Assembly (NCBI GenBank): GCA_016718205.1
Contig: JADKEB010000006.1
Coordinates: forward strand, 1-56,624
From: Saprospiraceae bacterium
GTDB lineage: Bacteria; Bacteroidota; Bacteroidia; Chitinophagales; Saprospiraceae
DNA length: 56,624 nucleotides
Reading direction: 5' to 3'
The notes beneath the pieces are model-generated. The model was not told the origin of the DNA. It made no database searches and saw nothing but the letters and a program-made list of their open reading frames with translations. Position numbers and translations under genes: made by a program. Each line of letters opens with the position of its first letter. Position 1 is the first letter of the stretch. Below, in pieces: positions 29,969 to 39,279 of this stretch.

Positions 29969-30008
29969 CGATGCAAAGGTAAAAGCAAGGTACGCAACCT
30001 TTTTGCGT
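29969..30008 (-). promoter_or_regulatory. Conserved promoter/operator block, copy 3 (tRNA-like RNAs)
   Basis: On the minus strand: ACGCAA-AAAGG-TTGCGT (a perfect inverted repeat, 30008-29992), 10 bases, TACCTTTG (-7, 29981-29974), GCATCG. Gapless match to copies 1 and 2. Transcription would begin near 29967 and run through both tRNA-like domains, reaching the T7 run at 29645 after about 320 bases. The 160 bases between promoter and first domain contain no open frame or clear fold. Confidence 0.8.
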
Positions 30009-30119
30009 AGTAAAATTTATTTTGTATTTTTGCAAAAATATTTTTAAATTTTGTATTTATTATAAGAATTTTTTAAACTAAAAAATTAATATTATAATAC
30101 ATAGATTACCTATATTTAA

Positions 30120-30149
30120 TTGCAATTCAGATAATTGTGATTACATTTG
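30120..30149 (+). promoter_or_regulatory. Promoter of the AAA-ATPase/TOPRIM pair
   Basis: TTG (30120-30122), 19 bases, TACATTTG (30142-30149) is a full match to the Bacteroidota housekeeping promoter. The start codon is 19 bases after the -7 element. Confidence 0.78.
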
Positions 30150-30167
30150 CAAAAATAAACAAGCGAC

Positions 30168-31547
30168 ATGATTTCATATATTAAGATAAACGGCTTCAAG
30201 TCATTTTATAATTTTGAAATGAGCTTTAGCCCTTTCACTATCATTGCCGGTATTAATGCATCAGGCAAAAGTAATTTATTTGATGCTTTGATGTTGATTT
30301 CTAGACTAGCTGAAGTTGAGAATATTAAAAAAGCATTTAAAGAGCAACGAGGGGAGTTCGGGGAGCTTTTTACAAAATTTGATGAAAATAATACATCAGA
30401 CAAAATGGAGTTTGCAGTTGAGATGTTGGTAAATAAAAGTGTAACAGATGCATGGGGAAATACAGCCTATTTAAAATACACGAGATTGAGATACGAGATT
30501 GAAATCCAAAGGATCGTTAATCCCAACACAGGAATGGAAGATCTAATTGTAAAATCTGAAAGTTTAGAAAACTTGAAACACAACGAAGATAAGTGGATAA
30601 AAATTACACCTAATTCTCTTAGAGATTTTTGGAGACCTAAAGTTACAACAGGCAAAAGAGGCATACCTTACATGGAAACACAGGAAGAAAATGGCATCCC
30701 CACAGTCCTTGTTCCTCAAGATGGAACTACTGGAAATAAAAGAAGATTTCCTTTACATAATTCTTCAAGAACAGTATTAAGCAGTTTTGATACTATTGAC
30801 TTCCCTCATGTCCTTGCTGCAAAAGAAGAAATGAAGAGTTGGAAATTTTTGCAATTAAATCCTGAAGAACTGAGGAAGCCGACGCCAAAAGATAATGGTG
30901 AAGACACAATAGATCAACATGGCAAAAATCTAGCTGCAGCTTTGTTCAGAATAAAACAAAAAGATCCATATAGTTTAATTGAAATATCAAGAAAACTTAA
31001 TTCTTTTTTGCCTGAGTTTATATCTGTTGATGTAATGGATGATAAAGAAAACAAACAATTCTTAATAAAACTTAAAGACAAAGATAATAAGGAGTATAGT
31101 TCTAGGGTCCTTTCAGAAGGAACTCTTAGAATTCTAACATTATGTGTTATTGACTATGATGATAAATTCTCTGGTCTTTTATGTTTTGAAGAACCAGAAA
31201 ATGGGATTCATCCTTTTCGTGTTAAAGATATGGCCCAATTATTAAAAGAATTAAGTACCGATTTTGAAAACGAAGATGCACCATTGAGACAGATAATTGT
31301 TAATACTCACTCACCAGTTATGGTAAAAAATTTACAAAAATGGGGTAATGATAGAAATGTAAGTATGTGGTTTGCTAAAATGAATAACAGAATAATTGAC
31401 TTAAATGGTAAAAGACTTAAAATTCAAATATCTAAGCTATCACCAGTCATAAAAGATCATGAATTACCTTTTGATGTGTCTGAAGAAGAATCAAAATTTA
31501 GTCTTAGTACGGTTGAAAAATATTTAGAAACAATAAATCTTTCCTAA
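30168..31547 (+). CDS. AAA (SMC/OLD-like) ATPase of a defence-type pair
   Basis: 459 residues. P-loop GINASGKSN (28-36) follows an N-terminal KINGFKSFYNFEMSF typical of RecF/OLD-type AAA_21 ATPases. A signature-like VLSEGTLRILTL, Walker B CFEEPENGIHP and the H-loop INTHSPVMV are in the last third. The central part is specific and not recognised. The TOPRIM-like gene follows after one base. ATPase plus TOPRIM pairs of this build (split OLD, AbiL-like, PARIS-like) are known anti-phage systems, so a defence role is a good inference. It is not obviously part of the RNA-repair genes. Confidence 0.82.
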   Translation: MISYIKINGFKSFYNFEMSFSPFTIIAGINASGKSNLFDALMLISRLAEVENIKKAFKEQRGEFGELFTKFDENNTSDKMEFAVEMLVNKSVTDAWGNTAYLKYTRLRYEIEIQRIVNPNTGMEDLIVKSESLENLKHNEDKWIKITPNSLRDFWRPKVTTGKRGIPYMETQEENGIPTVLVPQDGTTGNKRRFPLHNSSRTVLSSFDTIDFPHVLAAKEEMKSWKFLQLNPEELRKPTPKDNGEDTIDQHGKNLAAALFRIKQKDPYSLIEISRKLNSFLPEFISVDVMDDKENKQFLIKLKDKDNKEYSSRVLSEGTLRILTLCVIDYDDKFSGLLCFEEPENGIHPFRVKDMAQLLKELSTDFENEDAPLRQIIVNTHSPVMVKNLQKWGNDRNVSMWFAKMNNRIIDLNGKRLKIQISKLSPVIKDHELPFDVSEEESKFSLSTVEKYLETINLS

Positions 31548-31548
31548 A

Positions 31549-32217
31549 ATGTTCCAAGTTTTTATAGGACTATTTACAGAAGGAAGTACAGATATCAGGT
31601 TTTTGGAACCAATTGTTGAGAAAACATTTTTAAAAATTGCAGAATTACAAAGTTCTTTTGAAATAGAAATTACAGTTCAACCTATAATTATTGATAAAAA
31701 AGGAAAAAATTTTATTGAACAAGTATTTGAAGCCCTATCTATTGGTTATGCACAATATGGAATAAGTATTTTATGTGTTCAAGCAGATGCTGACGATAAA
31801 AAATTGGATACAACCTACAAAAATAAAATTAATAAAGCCCTTCAATTACTTACAAATAGTGAAATAAAATGTAAAAATATTGTTGCTCTAGTTCCTATAC
31901 AAGAAACTGAAGCATGGATGCTGGCGGACAAAGAGTTATTAAAAATTCAAATTGGAACTCTAAAGTCTGATGAAGAATTGGGTATTCATCGCGAGCCTGA
32001 GAAAATTGCCAACCCTAAAGAAGTAATTGAAAATGCGATTAGAATAGCTCGATTTGGCTTAACTAAAAAACGCAGACATGATTTGAAAATTGATGAACTT
32101 TACGCTTTGATGGGACAATCAATAAAACTTTCTAAGCTTGATAATTTAAGTTCCTTTCAAGATTTTAAACAAAATATTATTGAAACGTATAAGTGTATTG
32201 GAATAATGAAAAAATAA
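31549..32217 (+). CDS. TOPRIM-like DUF4276-type nuclease partner
   Basis: 222 residues. An early FTEGSTDIRFLEP places Glu11, and VQADADDKK places Asp80, Asp82 and Asp83, the acidic set of a TOPRIM-like fold. PIQETEAWMLADKELL in the middle is typical of DUF4276/RloB-like proteins. It is coupled to the ATPase by a one-base gap, so both make one complex by inference. The likely action is cleavage of nucleic acid when the ATPase senses infection. Family naming is from pattern recognition only. Confidence 0.75.
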   Translation: MFQVFIGLFTEGSTDIRFLEPIVEKTFLKIAELQSSFEIEITVQPIIIDKKGKNFIEQVFEALSIGYAQYGISILCVQADADDKKLDTTYKNKINKALQLLTNSEIKCKNIVALVPIQETEAWMLADKELLKIQIGTLKSDEELGIHREPEKIANPKEVIENAIRIARFGLTKKRRHDLKIDELYALMGQSIKLSKLDNLSSFQDFKQNIIETYKCIGIMKK

Positions 32218-32252
32218 AGCTTATTACTAATGGAATAATGTTCTATCATCTT

Positions 32253-33281
32253 ATGCCCATAAACAAAAACGCACTCATCCGATACAAAGTCCTGGACGCT
32301 TGCTTCCGAAATCGCCAACGAAAATGGACACTCGATATGCTCATAGATAAAGTCAGTGATGCACTGTATGAATATGAAGGTATATCCAAAGGTGCATCCA
32401 TCCGAACAGTCCAATACGATATCCAAATGATGCGAAGCGATAAACTTGGGTATAATGCACCTATCATTGTGGTGGATAAAAAATACTATACTTATGAAGA
32501 TCCCAAATATAGTATCACCAATCTGCCTATCTCACATACTGATATGCAACAGATGTCTGAAGCTGTAGAATTGCTCAAACAGTTCAAAGGTTTTGAACAC
32601 TTTAGCAATCTTAATGATGTCGTGCAAAAGCTCGAAGACCATGTTTATAGTACTACAAAAAAGCAGCCATCAATCATTCATTTTGAGAAAAACGAAAGAC
32701 TAATGGGCATCCATTTTCTTGATGAGCTGTACAAGGCGATTCAGGATAAAAAGGTACTGAAAATAGAATACAAATCCTTCAAGGCTGAATCAGCTAACAT
32801 CATCACTTTCCACCCTTGGTGGCTCAAGGAATACAAGAATCGGTGGTTTCTTTTTGGGCTGAAAGCAGAAACAATATTGAATCTCGCACTAGACCGGATA
32901 TTGACCATAGAGACCGATGAAAAAAGCCAATATAAACCATCACAAATAAATTCAATAGATGACTATTTCAAAGATGTCATTGGTGTCACCGTGAGTTTGA
33001 ATATTCGGGCAGAGCATGTAAAGCTATGGGTTGATGCAGGTAATGCTCCTTACGTGGAAACCAAACCTTTACACCAGAGTCAGGAGATATTTGAAAGAAA
33101 TGATGATGGGAGTATAATCATCGGTATAAAGGTTCAGTTAAATTTTGAATTGGAAAGAGAAATACTAGGTTTCGGTGCAAGCATGATAGTCATCTCTCCC
33201 AAAAAACTCAGGAAAAGAATAGCCCAAACTATCCAAAAGCAATTCAGAAACTATTTGCCTGAACCCGATACCAAATCATAA
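32253..33281 (+). CDS. WYL-domain transcriptional regulator
   Basis: I prefer the ATG giving MPINKNALIRYKVLD, 20 codons inside the longest frame, because family members begin here and the upstream part overlaps the TOPRIM gene. The N-terminal winged helix (residues 1-90) has TLDMLIDKVSDALYEYEG and SIRTVQYDIQMMR as the recognition region. The WYL domain follows (about 140-240), with HPWWLKEYKNRWFLFGL in the place of the W-Y-L motif, and then a WCX-like C-terminus. WYL regulators often sense nucleic-acid ligands and control defence or RNA-repair genes. It is the only non-toxin-linked regulator near the 40-bp blocks and is a candidate to bind them. Confidence 0.85.
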   Translation: MPINKNALIRYKVLDACFRNRQRKWTLDMLIDKVSDALYEYEGISKGASIRTVQYDIQMMRSDKLGYNAPIIVVDKKYYTYEDPKYSITNLPISHTDMQQMSEAVELLKQFKGFEHFSNLNDVVQKLEDHVYSTTKKQPSIIHFEKNERLMGIHFLDELYKAIQDKKVLKIEYKSFKAESANIITFHPWWLKEYKNRWFLFGLKAETILNLALDRILTIETDEKSQYKPSQINSIDDYFKDVIGVTVSLNIRAEHVKLWVDAGNAPYVETKPLHQSQEIFERNDDGSIIIGIKVQLNFELEREILGFGASMIVISPKKLRKRIAQTIQKQFRNYLPEPDTKS

Positions 33282-33290
33282 AATCACTTT

Positions 33291-33358
33291 TTCAATTCCT
33301 TAAAGTACTTCCAGCTGGTCATGTTGGGTGTGGCATAAGTTTTGGGAGTAGCGGCACC
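33291..33358 (-). repeat. Segment shared with 1355-1424
   Basis: The end of rhs tip a and a stretch in the unreadable left end align over about 65 bases, both containing TTCCAGCTGGTC, TTGGGTG and GTTTTGGGAG with small differences. On the minus strand both can encode a C-terminal TSWK(Y/Q)F-like segment. It may mark a common gene end copied into the rhs island. The match was found by eye. Confidence 0.5.
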
Positions 33359-34511
33359 TGCCCACACTAGGATCATAGTATCTCGCCCCATAATCCAGCA
33401 TCTTAATATCCATCTCCTCTATCATCTCCTTTCCATTGTATCGATAGAGATTGCGTGGTTGCAAGGTGTCAGCAAGATTTATCCACTCCATGCCAAAGGT
33501 ATAATAATTGTGGACACTTGTGCTTCCTTGATCTGAAAAGTCGATGATATTATCAGCGTTTTTATCTCTGTAAGTGACCCTGACATTGCCCAGATGGTCT
33601 TTGATCCAGTATTCGTAGATCCAGTCGCTCCAGCTCTTGATGGCACGGCCATCAGGGTGGTGCACAGACTCCAGAGTATCACTTTTGTACTCTACACCAC
33701 GAAGGTAATCAGTTTTCGTGATTATGATATTATTTTTAAGATATTTTCGTTGCAGCAGGCTACCATCCGCTCCATAGAGCATCTGGAGTTCATCATTTTC
33801 TGCCCCGACGATGCGGTAAGGCAGATTGTGATAGTTGTAGTAGAAAGTCAGCTTTTTGTTGGGGTCATAGGAGAGATTGCCACCATTGTCGTAAGTATAT
33901 AGTCCACTGGCACTCTGCTGGTTGAAGCCTTCAGTATATTTTGTCTGTGGGCATGGTCCAGGGTATGCTGTGACGAGCGGTGCGGTACAGCTTTGACCTG
34001 CGATAATCAGGCTATCGAAGATCTTGGTATTGGGTGCATATAAGCTCATCTGTACACCACAATGCACCTTGGTTTTATCTACCCAAATCTCCTGATTGAC
34101 GGCATAGGTGATGTCGCAGTCTATATACTGTGGTAGCTGGGTCATATCCGGACATGGTGCATGGTCCACTACCTTGGTGAGCTTATTTGCACCCGTCGCA
34201 TATACATACTGGAGACTATCTATGGTGATGGGTTTATAACACAGCTCAGCAATATCTTGTCTGGGTACCAGACCCTGGCGGTCCAGTTTCAGGATATTGC
34301 CCCGTACATCATATTGAAATTTTTCGTTGTACTCATTTTTTACGCTGTATGTAGTACCCACTATTTCACCATGGATGGCATCCGTCACCCGATTAAGGTG
34401 GTCGTATTTATATGAGTATGATTGATTGTATTGATAGGCGTGCCACCATTTGAGTGAAGTGATGTTGCCATTCTGTGCAGCAGGAACACCACTACCCGGT
34501 GGGTTTTGATG
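33300..34511 (-). pseudogene. Silent rhs tip a, no toxin domain
   Basis: The frame runs from about 34511 without any ATG (a stop lies just upstream), through WWHAYQYNQSYSYKYDHLNR, and ends in RHS core motifs YEYWIKDHLGNVRVTY and YRYNGKE then LDYGARYYDPSVG. There the normal GRW-type boundary is replaced by about 20 unrelated residues. It is nearly identical to the matching part of the full rhs gene at 42.6-48.9 kb. It cannot be expressed alone and has lost its toxin part, so it is a recombination remnant. It ends 19 bases after the WYL gene in convergent orientation. Confidence 0.82.
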
Positions 34512-34612
34512 TCTTGGATTTCCATGAATTTACATTGTGATTATTTAGAACACCACAAAGTTAATTTAAAGTTCTTATATAGTACAGATATTTATTCTAA
34601 TTTCGCTCATTA

Positions 34613-34643
34613 TTGCAATTATTGTTCTAATGGCGTACTTTTG
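34613..34643 (+). promoter_or_regulatory. Promoter of the XRE regulator
   Basis: TTG (34613-34615), 20 bases, TACTTTTG (34636-34643). An in-frame ATG at 34630 lies inside this promoter, which argues for the later start codon at 34663. Confidence 0.65.
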
Positions 34644-34662
34644 CAACTCAAATGACATTGTT

Positions 34663-35034
34663 ATGAAGATTGGTGATAGCCTCAAAAAATTAAGGGAAAG
34701 CAAAGGTTATACACAACAGCAAATGGCTGATCTCGTACATACCCACCGTACAGGATACTCTAAAATGGAAAACAACCAACAAGAAGTTCCTGTTGATTGT
34801 CTTATCCTTATTGCAAAAAATTTTGGGCTGACAGTAGATGATGTCATATTCTATAATGATAATTCCGTCATCCCTTCTGATATCTCCATCTCTGATAAAG
34901 CTACCATCGAACAACTGCAACTCATCAATGAACTCGAAGATGAAGAAAAAAATATCCTCCTAAAACTCATCGAGACTTTCGTCTCTAAAAAAAGATTCAA
35001 AGGTTATCTACAGAAAAATATCGCTGCGCTATAA
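34663..35034 (+). CDS. XRE-family regulator in the rhs island
   Basis: 123 residues from MKIGDSLKKLRESKGYTQQQ. The helix-turn-helix covers residues 5-60 (MADLVHTHRTGYSKMENNQQ), followed by an acidic linker and a C-terminal helix ELEDEEKNILLKLIETFVSKK. It is the only complete copy; the same C-terminal part is found truncated at 40.8 kb, and a related tail occurs at 39.05 kb. It is convergent with tip b and shares a bidirectional terminator with it. A role in controlling the island is possible but not shown. Confidence 0.82.
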   Translation: MKIGDSLKKLRESKGYTQQQMADLVHTHRTGYSKMENNQQEVPVDCLILIAKNFGLTVDDVIFYNDNSVIPSDISISDKATIEQLQLINELEDEEKNILLKLIETFVSKKRFKGYLQKNIAAL

Positions 35035-35040
35035 TATGAC

Positions 35041-35076
35041 AAAAGCCACACAACTTTAATCTGTTGTATGGCTTTC
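35041..35076. terminator. Bidirectional terminator
   Basis: AAAAGCCACACAAC pairs with GTTGTATGGCTTT around a short AT-rich loop. A near-identical copy follows the truncated XRE tail at 40938-40975, so gene end and terminator moved together. Confidence 0.75.
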
Positions 35077-35158
35077 GTTATACTCATCATTATATCCCTG
35101 TTTTATGGTACAGCAATGAAACATCAGACGTAGTAAATAATATTTTAAGCAGATGGGC

Positions 35159-35461
35159 TTACTTATTATAACTTTCCATAAAATTTGTCCAAAGATCAAA
35201 GAAATTGTTTAGTGCAGCATATTCATCCATTGAATGAAATAAAATAATCTTAGCCCAAGACTGTGTACTAGTAACACTATATTTAATTTGAATCCAATCC
35301 TGAAACTCACCTAATAAGTATGCATCTTTTATTGACTCTTCATTTCCAAAATACCAACCATCTAAAAAGGCTTTTAAATGTATTATGGTTCTCCCTCCTA
35401 TATACATTGATGTTCTATCACGAATAACCTCAATAAAATCTTTTAAAGAATTATTTTTCAT
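35159..35461 (-). CDS. Probable immunity protein for tip b toxin
   Basis: 100 residues, MKNNSLKDFIEVIRDRTSMYIGG onward (the piece after FIEVIRDR resembles the start of several small bacterial immunity proteins). It has no signal peptide. It begins 8 bases after the stop of the papain-fold toxin tip, the normal place for a cognate immunity gene, which is the main evidence. The family is not recognised with certainty. Confidence 0.6.
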   Translation of the reverse strand: MKNNSLKDFIEVIRDRTSMYIGGRTIIHLKAFLDGWYFGNEESIKDAYLLGEFQDWIQIKYSVTSTQSWAKIILFHSMDEYAALNNFFDLWTNFMESYNK

Positions 35462-35469
35462 TATAAAAA

Positions 35470-37400
35470 TTAAAAATCTTTTTCAATTATTTTATATCCT
35501 CCTGGTGCATTTATATCGTTTTTCCAATCTTCATAACTAATGCCTTTTTTATGAACATTATCATATACTTTTCCATCTATTAATACTGCCCTGTGCCTGC
35601 CATTTTCTGAAATTATACCATCTCCTTTATTTGCCGCTGCCGCTGCATCACTCCATATATTTGCTTGCATACCTGTAGTTTTAGGTGTTACAATATCAAG
35701 CATCGTACCGCTTATTCCCTCTTTTTTCATAGAGGTAATAATTTTATCAGCACATTCCTTACACTGAAAATTGTTAAACTGTTTTGCAATGGAAGTAATA
35801 ATACTACTTAACATGCCAGGAGTCTTCGCAAAAATGTTCACTCCCCCTTTTGAAGGAGAAAGTGGAGCTAGATCCATTGTTGACAAAACGGCATTACCTG
35901 CATCTTTGATTGGTGATTGTTCAAATAGAATCTCACGACCAACTGATACTCCCAATGGAGAATTAGGATCTTTTCTAACACTAAAATGATAACTCATTCC
36001 TGTGGCTCTCATCATTGCTCCTCTTGGTGTCTGAGAATACTTTATACCCAATCCTATTAAGTTAAGTAGTCCAGCCTTAAAGGTACCACCAATCACAGCT
36101 CCCATTTGAGGAGGATCATCAGGTCCATTTCCAGTTGGATCAATGTACCTTATAGGATTATTGAGAGTATAAACATAAGGCGACCACGAAGGGTATTTTT
36201 CTGCCCAGGCGTCTACACCATGGAAAACCCCAAGTGTTGGATTGTAATATCTCGCGCCATATGCGTAGTGCCCTAAATCCATTTCTGAAAACAATTCTTT
36301 GCCATTATATCTCTTAAGATTCTCTGGCAAAATAGTATCACCCAGTTCCCATCTATTATTCCACTCCATACCGAAGGAATAGTAATCATTACGAGATTTG
36401 ATCTCATTGGATGATATAATACCATTGGCATTCATATCTTCAAATGTCACTCTCACATTACCCAAGTGGTCTTTGATATGGTATTCATATTGGTAAGTAT
36501 TACCGCCTTTCTGTATTACCCTACCATCTTTATGATAGATACTTTCCAGAATATCACTTTTGTATTCCTTGCCACGAAGATAATCTCTTTTGCTTATTTG
36601 TGCATTATTTTTAAGATATTTTCGTTGCAGCAGGCTACCATCCGCTGCATAGAGCATTTGCAACTCGTCATTTTCAGCCCCGACGATGCGGTAGGGTAGA
36701 TTGTGATAGTTGTAGTAGAAAGTCAGCTTTTTGTTGGGATCATACGAGAGATTGCCGCTATTATCGTAGGTATATAGTCCACTGGCACTCTGCTGGTTGA
36801 AGCCTTCAGTATATTTTGTCTGTGGGCATGGTCCAGGGTATGCTGTGACGAGCGGTGCGGTACAGCTTTGACCTGCAAGAATCAGGCTGTCGAAGATCTT
36901 GGTATTGGGTGCATACAAATTCATCTGTACACCACAATGCACCTTGGTTTTATCTACCCAAATCTCCTGATTGGCGGCATAGGTGATGTCTCTGTCTATA
37001 TCCCGTGGCAGCTGGATCATATCCGGACATGGTGCATGATCCACTACCTGGGTGAGTTTATTGGTACCCGTTGCATATATATACTGGAGACTATCTATGG
37101 TGATGGGTTTATAACACAGCTCAGCGATATCTTGTCTGGGTACCAGACCCTGACGGTCCAGCTTCAGGATATTGCCCCGTACATCATATTGAAATTTTTC
37201 GTTGTACTCATTTTTTACGCTGTATGTAGTGCCTGCTATCTCACCATGGATGGCATCTGTCACTCGATTGAGATGGTCGTATTTGTATGAGTATGTTTGA
37301 TTGTATTGATTGACGTGCCACCATTTTAGCGATGTGATGTTGCCATTCTGTGCTGCAGGAACACCACTGCCAGGCAAGGTGGTATTACTTGTAATATTGT
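35470..37400 (-). CDS. Silent rhs tip b with papain-fold toxin domain
   Basis: The frame starts without ATG near 37400, immediately after the stop of the upstream immunity gene; a TTG at 37377 is the first possible start. It matches the full rhs gene through the core (YNGKELFSEMDLGHYAYGARYYNPTLG, given here in its main parts) and then changes to a new C-terminus. This ends in FQCKECADKIITSMKK, GRHRAVLIDGKVYDNVH and EDWKND, with Cys and His as expected for a papain-fold (Tox-PL-type) toxin. As a cassette it needs recombination into the full gene to be secreted, so it is best seen as a stored toxin tip. Confidence 0.8.
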
Positions 37401-37407
37401 AATTCCT

Positions 37408-37989
37408 TTAGATGCTCCGTTGCAATGCTTGCATTCGGTTTACCTTTGATTTCTCCATAAAGGTTTCTACAACTTGATTTAAAGTGTTAATGTCTCCTTT
37501 CGCTTTTAAGAGTGTTGTAACATATTTAAACCTGCCTATTTCTGTTGTGCCTGCAAAAGTTTCATTCATCCAAGAGTTTACTAATCCTTCATCGTTTATA
37601 CGTTTATTGATTTCAGGTATTGTAATATTTTTAACAAGATCCATCACATTTGAAGCAACGATTTTTAAGTCGTCTGACGCTTTTGCTTCGTACCAATAAT
37701 CAGGACTTCCTGTCATAAAAGAACCAACCCTTGCAAGCCAATGACACTGTTCCACTTCAGGTTTTACAGAACTATTATAGTCATATTCTAATTGACCTAA
37801 AACATCAGAATAAACACCAAAATTGATAGTAAACTTGACCACTTCTTTTGTACTCTCTCTGCTCTTTTGAAAGTTTATAACTCCAAAATTTTTATGTGCT
37901 TCCAAATAAAAGCTATTCCCCTTTTTAATAAATCCCATTTGCTTTAATGGTGCATTTACTTCTGCAATAATTTCTTTAAATATATCCAT
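37408..37989 (-). CDS. DUF4304-type immunity protein, copy 1
   Basis: 193 residues of the DUF4304 pattern: LKQMGFIKKGNSFYL, VINFQKSRES and HWLARVGSFM. A diverged paralogue stands at 41997-42587 after the full rhs gene. Both follow toxin tips with the same nuclease-like ending, so they are probably the cognate inhibitors. The start is 5 bases after the repaired toxin stop codon. Cytoplasmic. Confidence 0.75.
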   Translation of the reverse strand: MDIFKEIIAEVNAPLKQMGFIKKGNSFYLEAHKNFGVINFQKSRESTKEVVKFTINFGVYSDVLGQLEYDYNSSVKPEVEQCHWLARVGSFMTGSPDYWYEAKASDDLKIVASNVMDLVKNITIPEINKRINDEGLVNSWMNETFAGTTEIGRFKYVTTLLKAKGDINTLNQVVETFMEKSKVNRMQALQRSI

Positions 37990-37993
37990 ATTT

Positions 37994-39058
37994 CTACCAA
38001 GTTCCTGGTTTACGTACTAAGTTTACTGGATAGCCATTAGCTCCAAGCCAAGCGTCTTTTAATCTTTGTAATGGCAAATAACGTGAGGCTCCTACTTTAG
38101 TTTCTATTCCACCCAAATTAACACCATTATGCCAAACATCTAAATCCATATAACGGGTCCAAAAGGTGTTCTCTTGAAAACTTCTGTATTTACTGTTCTT
38201 CCTTCTGCTCGCAATGCTACTGCTAATTCATCTCTAAATAGATTACCCGCTGTTCTATTTGCTTGAACTAACGATGTACTTGTCTTCACAGCCGCCGCTG
38301 TCGGCTTCACCCCTTTTCCCACTAAAGGCGCTATAGTGAGCAAGCCATCTACGGCCATAGTTTGAGATTCTTCACTTTCTTTTATGGTGTGTCCGTCTTC
38401 AAAGACTTTGGGAACACCCTCGCCTCTACCATAGAACGGAGACCTAACCATATAGTTGACACCTTCCACTGCACCCTCTACCATTTGCGCTGCAAATTTT
38501 AATATGGGATTAGCCACTATTTTATCGGATGGCTTTACAGTTGGTGTTACAGCTCTTATTGTATGTGGCGATATACTATCCCCTTTCATGTCTATAAAAG
38601 CAATAGGATTATTTCCGGCATATTGAAATGGCGACATGCCAGGATATTTATCCGACAACGGGTCCACCTGCATCATTCGGCCTAAAATAGGGTCCATATT
38701 ACGAAGTCCAAAATCGAGATTTTTCCATCCCATCTCCTCCACAAACTCCTTACCATTGTACCGGTATTTATTTACCGGGTTGATGGTATCACCGAGTTCC
38801 CACCAATTGTTCCACTCCATGCCGAAACTATAATAATCGTTGCGAGACTTGATATCTTCAAATGGTGTTAAAATAGCATCTCTGTCATAATCTGAAAATG
38901 TGACCCGTACATTGCCGAGATGATCCTTTATCCAATATTGATACAGCCAGTTATTCCCCGTCTTGATCACCCTTCCATCCTCATGATGCACCGACTCCGG
39001 AATATCACTTTTGTATTCCTTACCACGAAGATAATCTGTTTTATTTATTTGTGCATTA
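37994..39058 (-). pseudogene. Silent rhs tip c with nuclease-like toxin, frameshifted
   Basis: The rhs core (YWIKDHLGNVRVTFSD, YRYNGKEFVEEMGWKNLDFG) leads into a linker nearly identical to that of the full gene (VKPSDKIV, MVEGAVEGVNYMVRSPFYG). The toxin then reads KRTPFG and breaks at about 38157. With one extra base in GGACCC it continues TRYMDLDVWHNGV, GGIETKVGASRY and ends at 37994. The pattern of hydrophobic-Asp-x-hydrophobic and ETK suggests a restriction-endonuclease-fold toxin, the same family as the full gene's tip. The 5' border is fused to a broken XRE tail. Confidence 0.75.
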
Positions 39059-39245
39059 TTTTATTGATGCTTTTGAGGTATCTCTTGACTATCTCGTAGG
39101 CGAAGGTATCAATAGTAAGTTTGATAAGAAAACGGTGAAAAGATTACAAGACATTGAAAAGCTCGAAGCCAAAGACAAAGAAAATGTATTTGCAATGCTC
39201 GATGCATTTTTAGCCAAAAATAAACTACAAGCTATTTTGGCTTAA
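39051..39245 (+). pseudogene. 3' fragment of an XRE regulator
   Basis: About 60 codons, IDAFEVSLDYLVGEG then KKTVKRLQDIEKLEAKDKE and FAMLDAFLAKNK, the C-terminal part of a small XRE protein. The helix-turn-helix half is missing. The fusion with rhs tip c occurs at about 39056, within a TTATTT-type stretch. It ends 2 bases before a strong terminator. Confidence 0.78.
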
Positions 39246-39246
39246 C

Positions 39247-39278
39247 AAAAAAGCCCCTGTGGTGCAGAGGCTTTTTTT
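39247..39278. terminator. Bidirectional terminator
   Basis: AAAAAAGCC pairs with GGCTTTTTTT around CCTGTGGTGCAGA. It serves the XRE fragment on the plus strand and immunity gene d on the minus strand. Confidence 0.82.
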
Positions 39279-39279
39279 G

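Noticed and set aside
29694..29982. Small open frames on the plus strand across the tRNA-like region
   Set aside because: They run antisense to structured RNA elements and have no family features; conserved-looking residues come from tRNA sequence read as protein.
39051..39245. Independent small gene
   Set aside because: It matches only the C-terminal half of XRE regulators and is fused to rhs DNA; the apparent start codon is internal.
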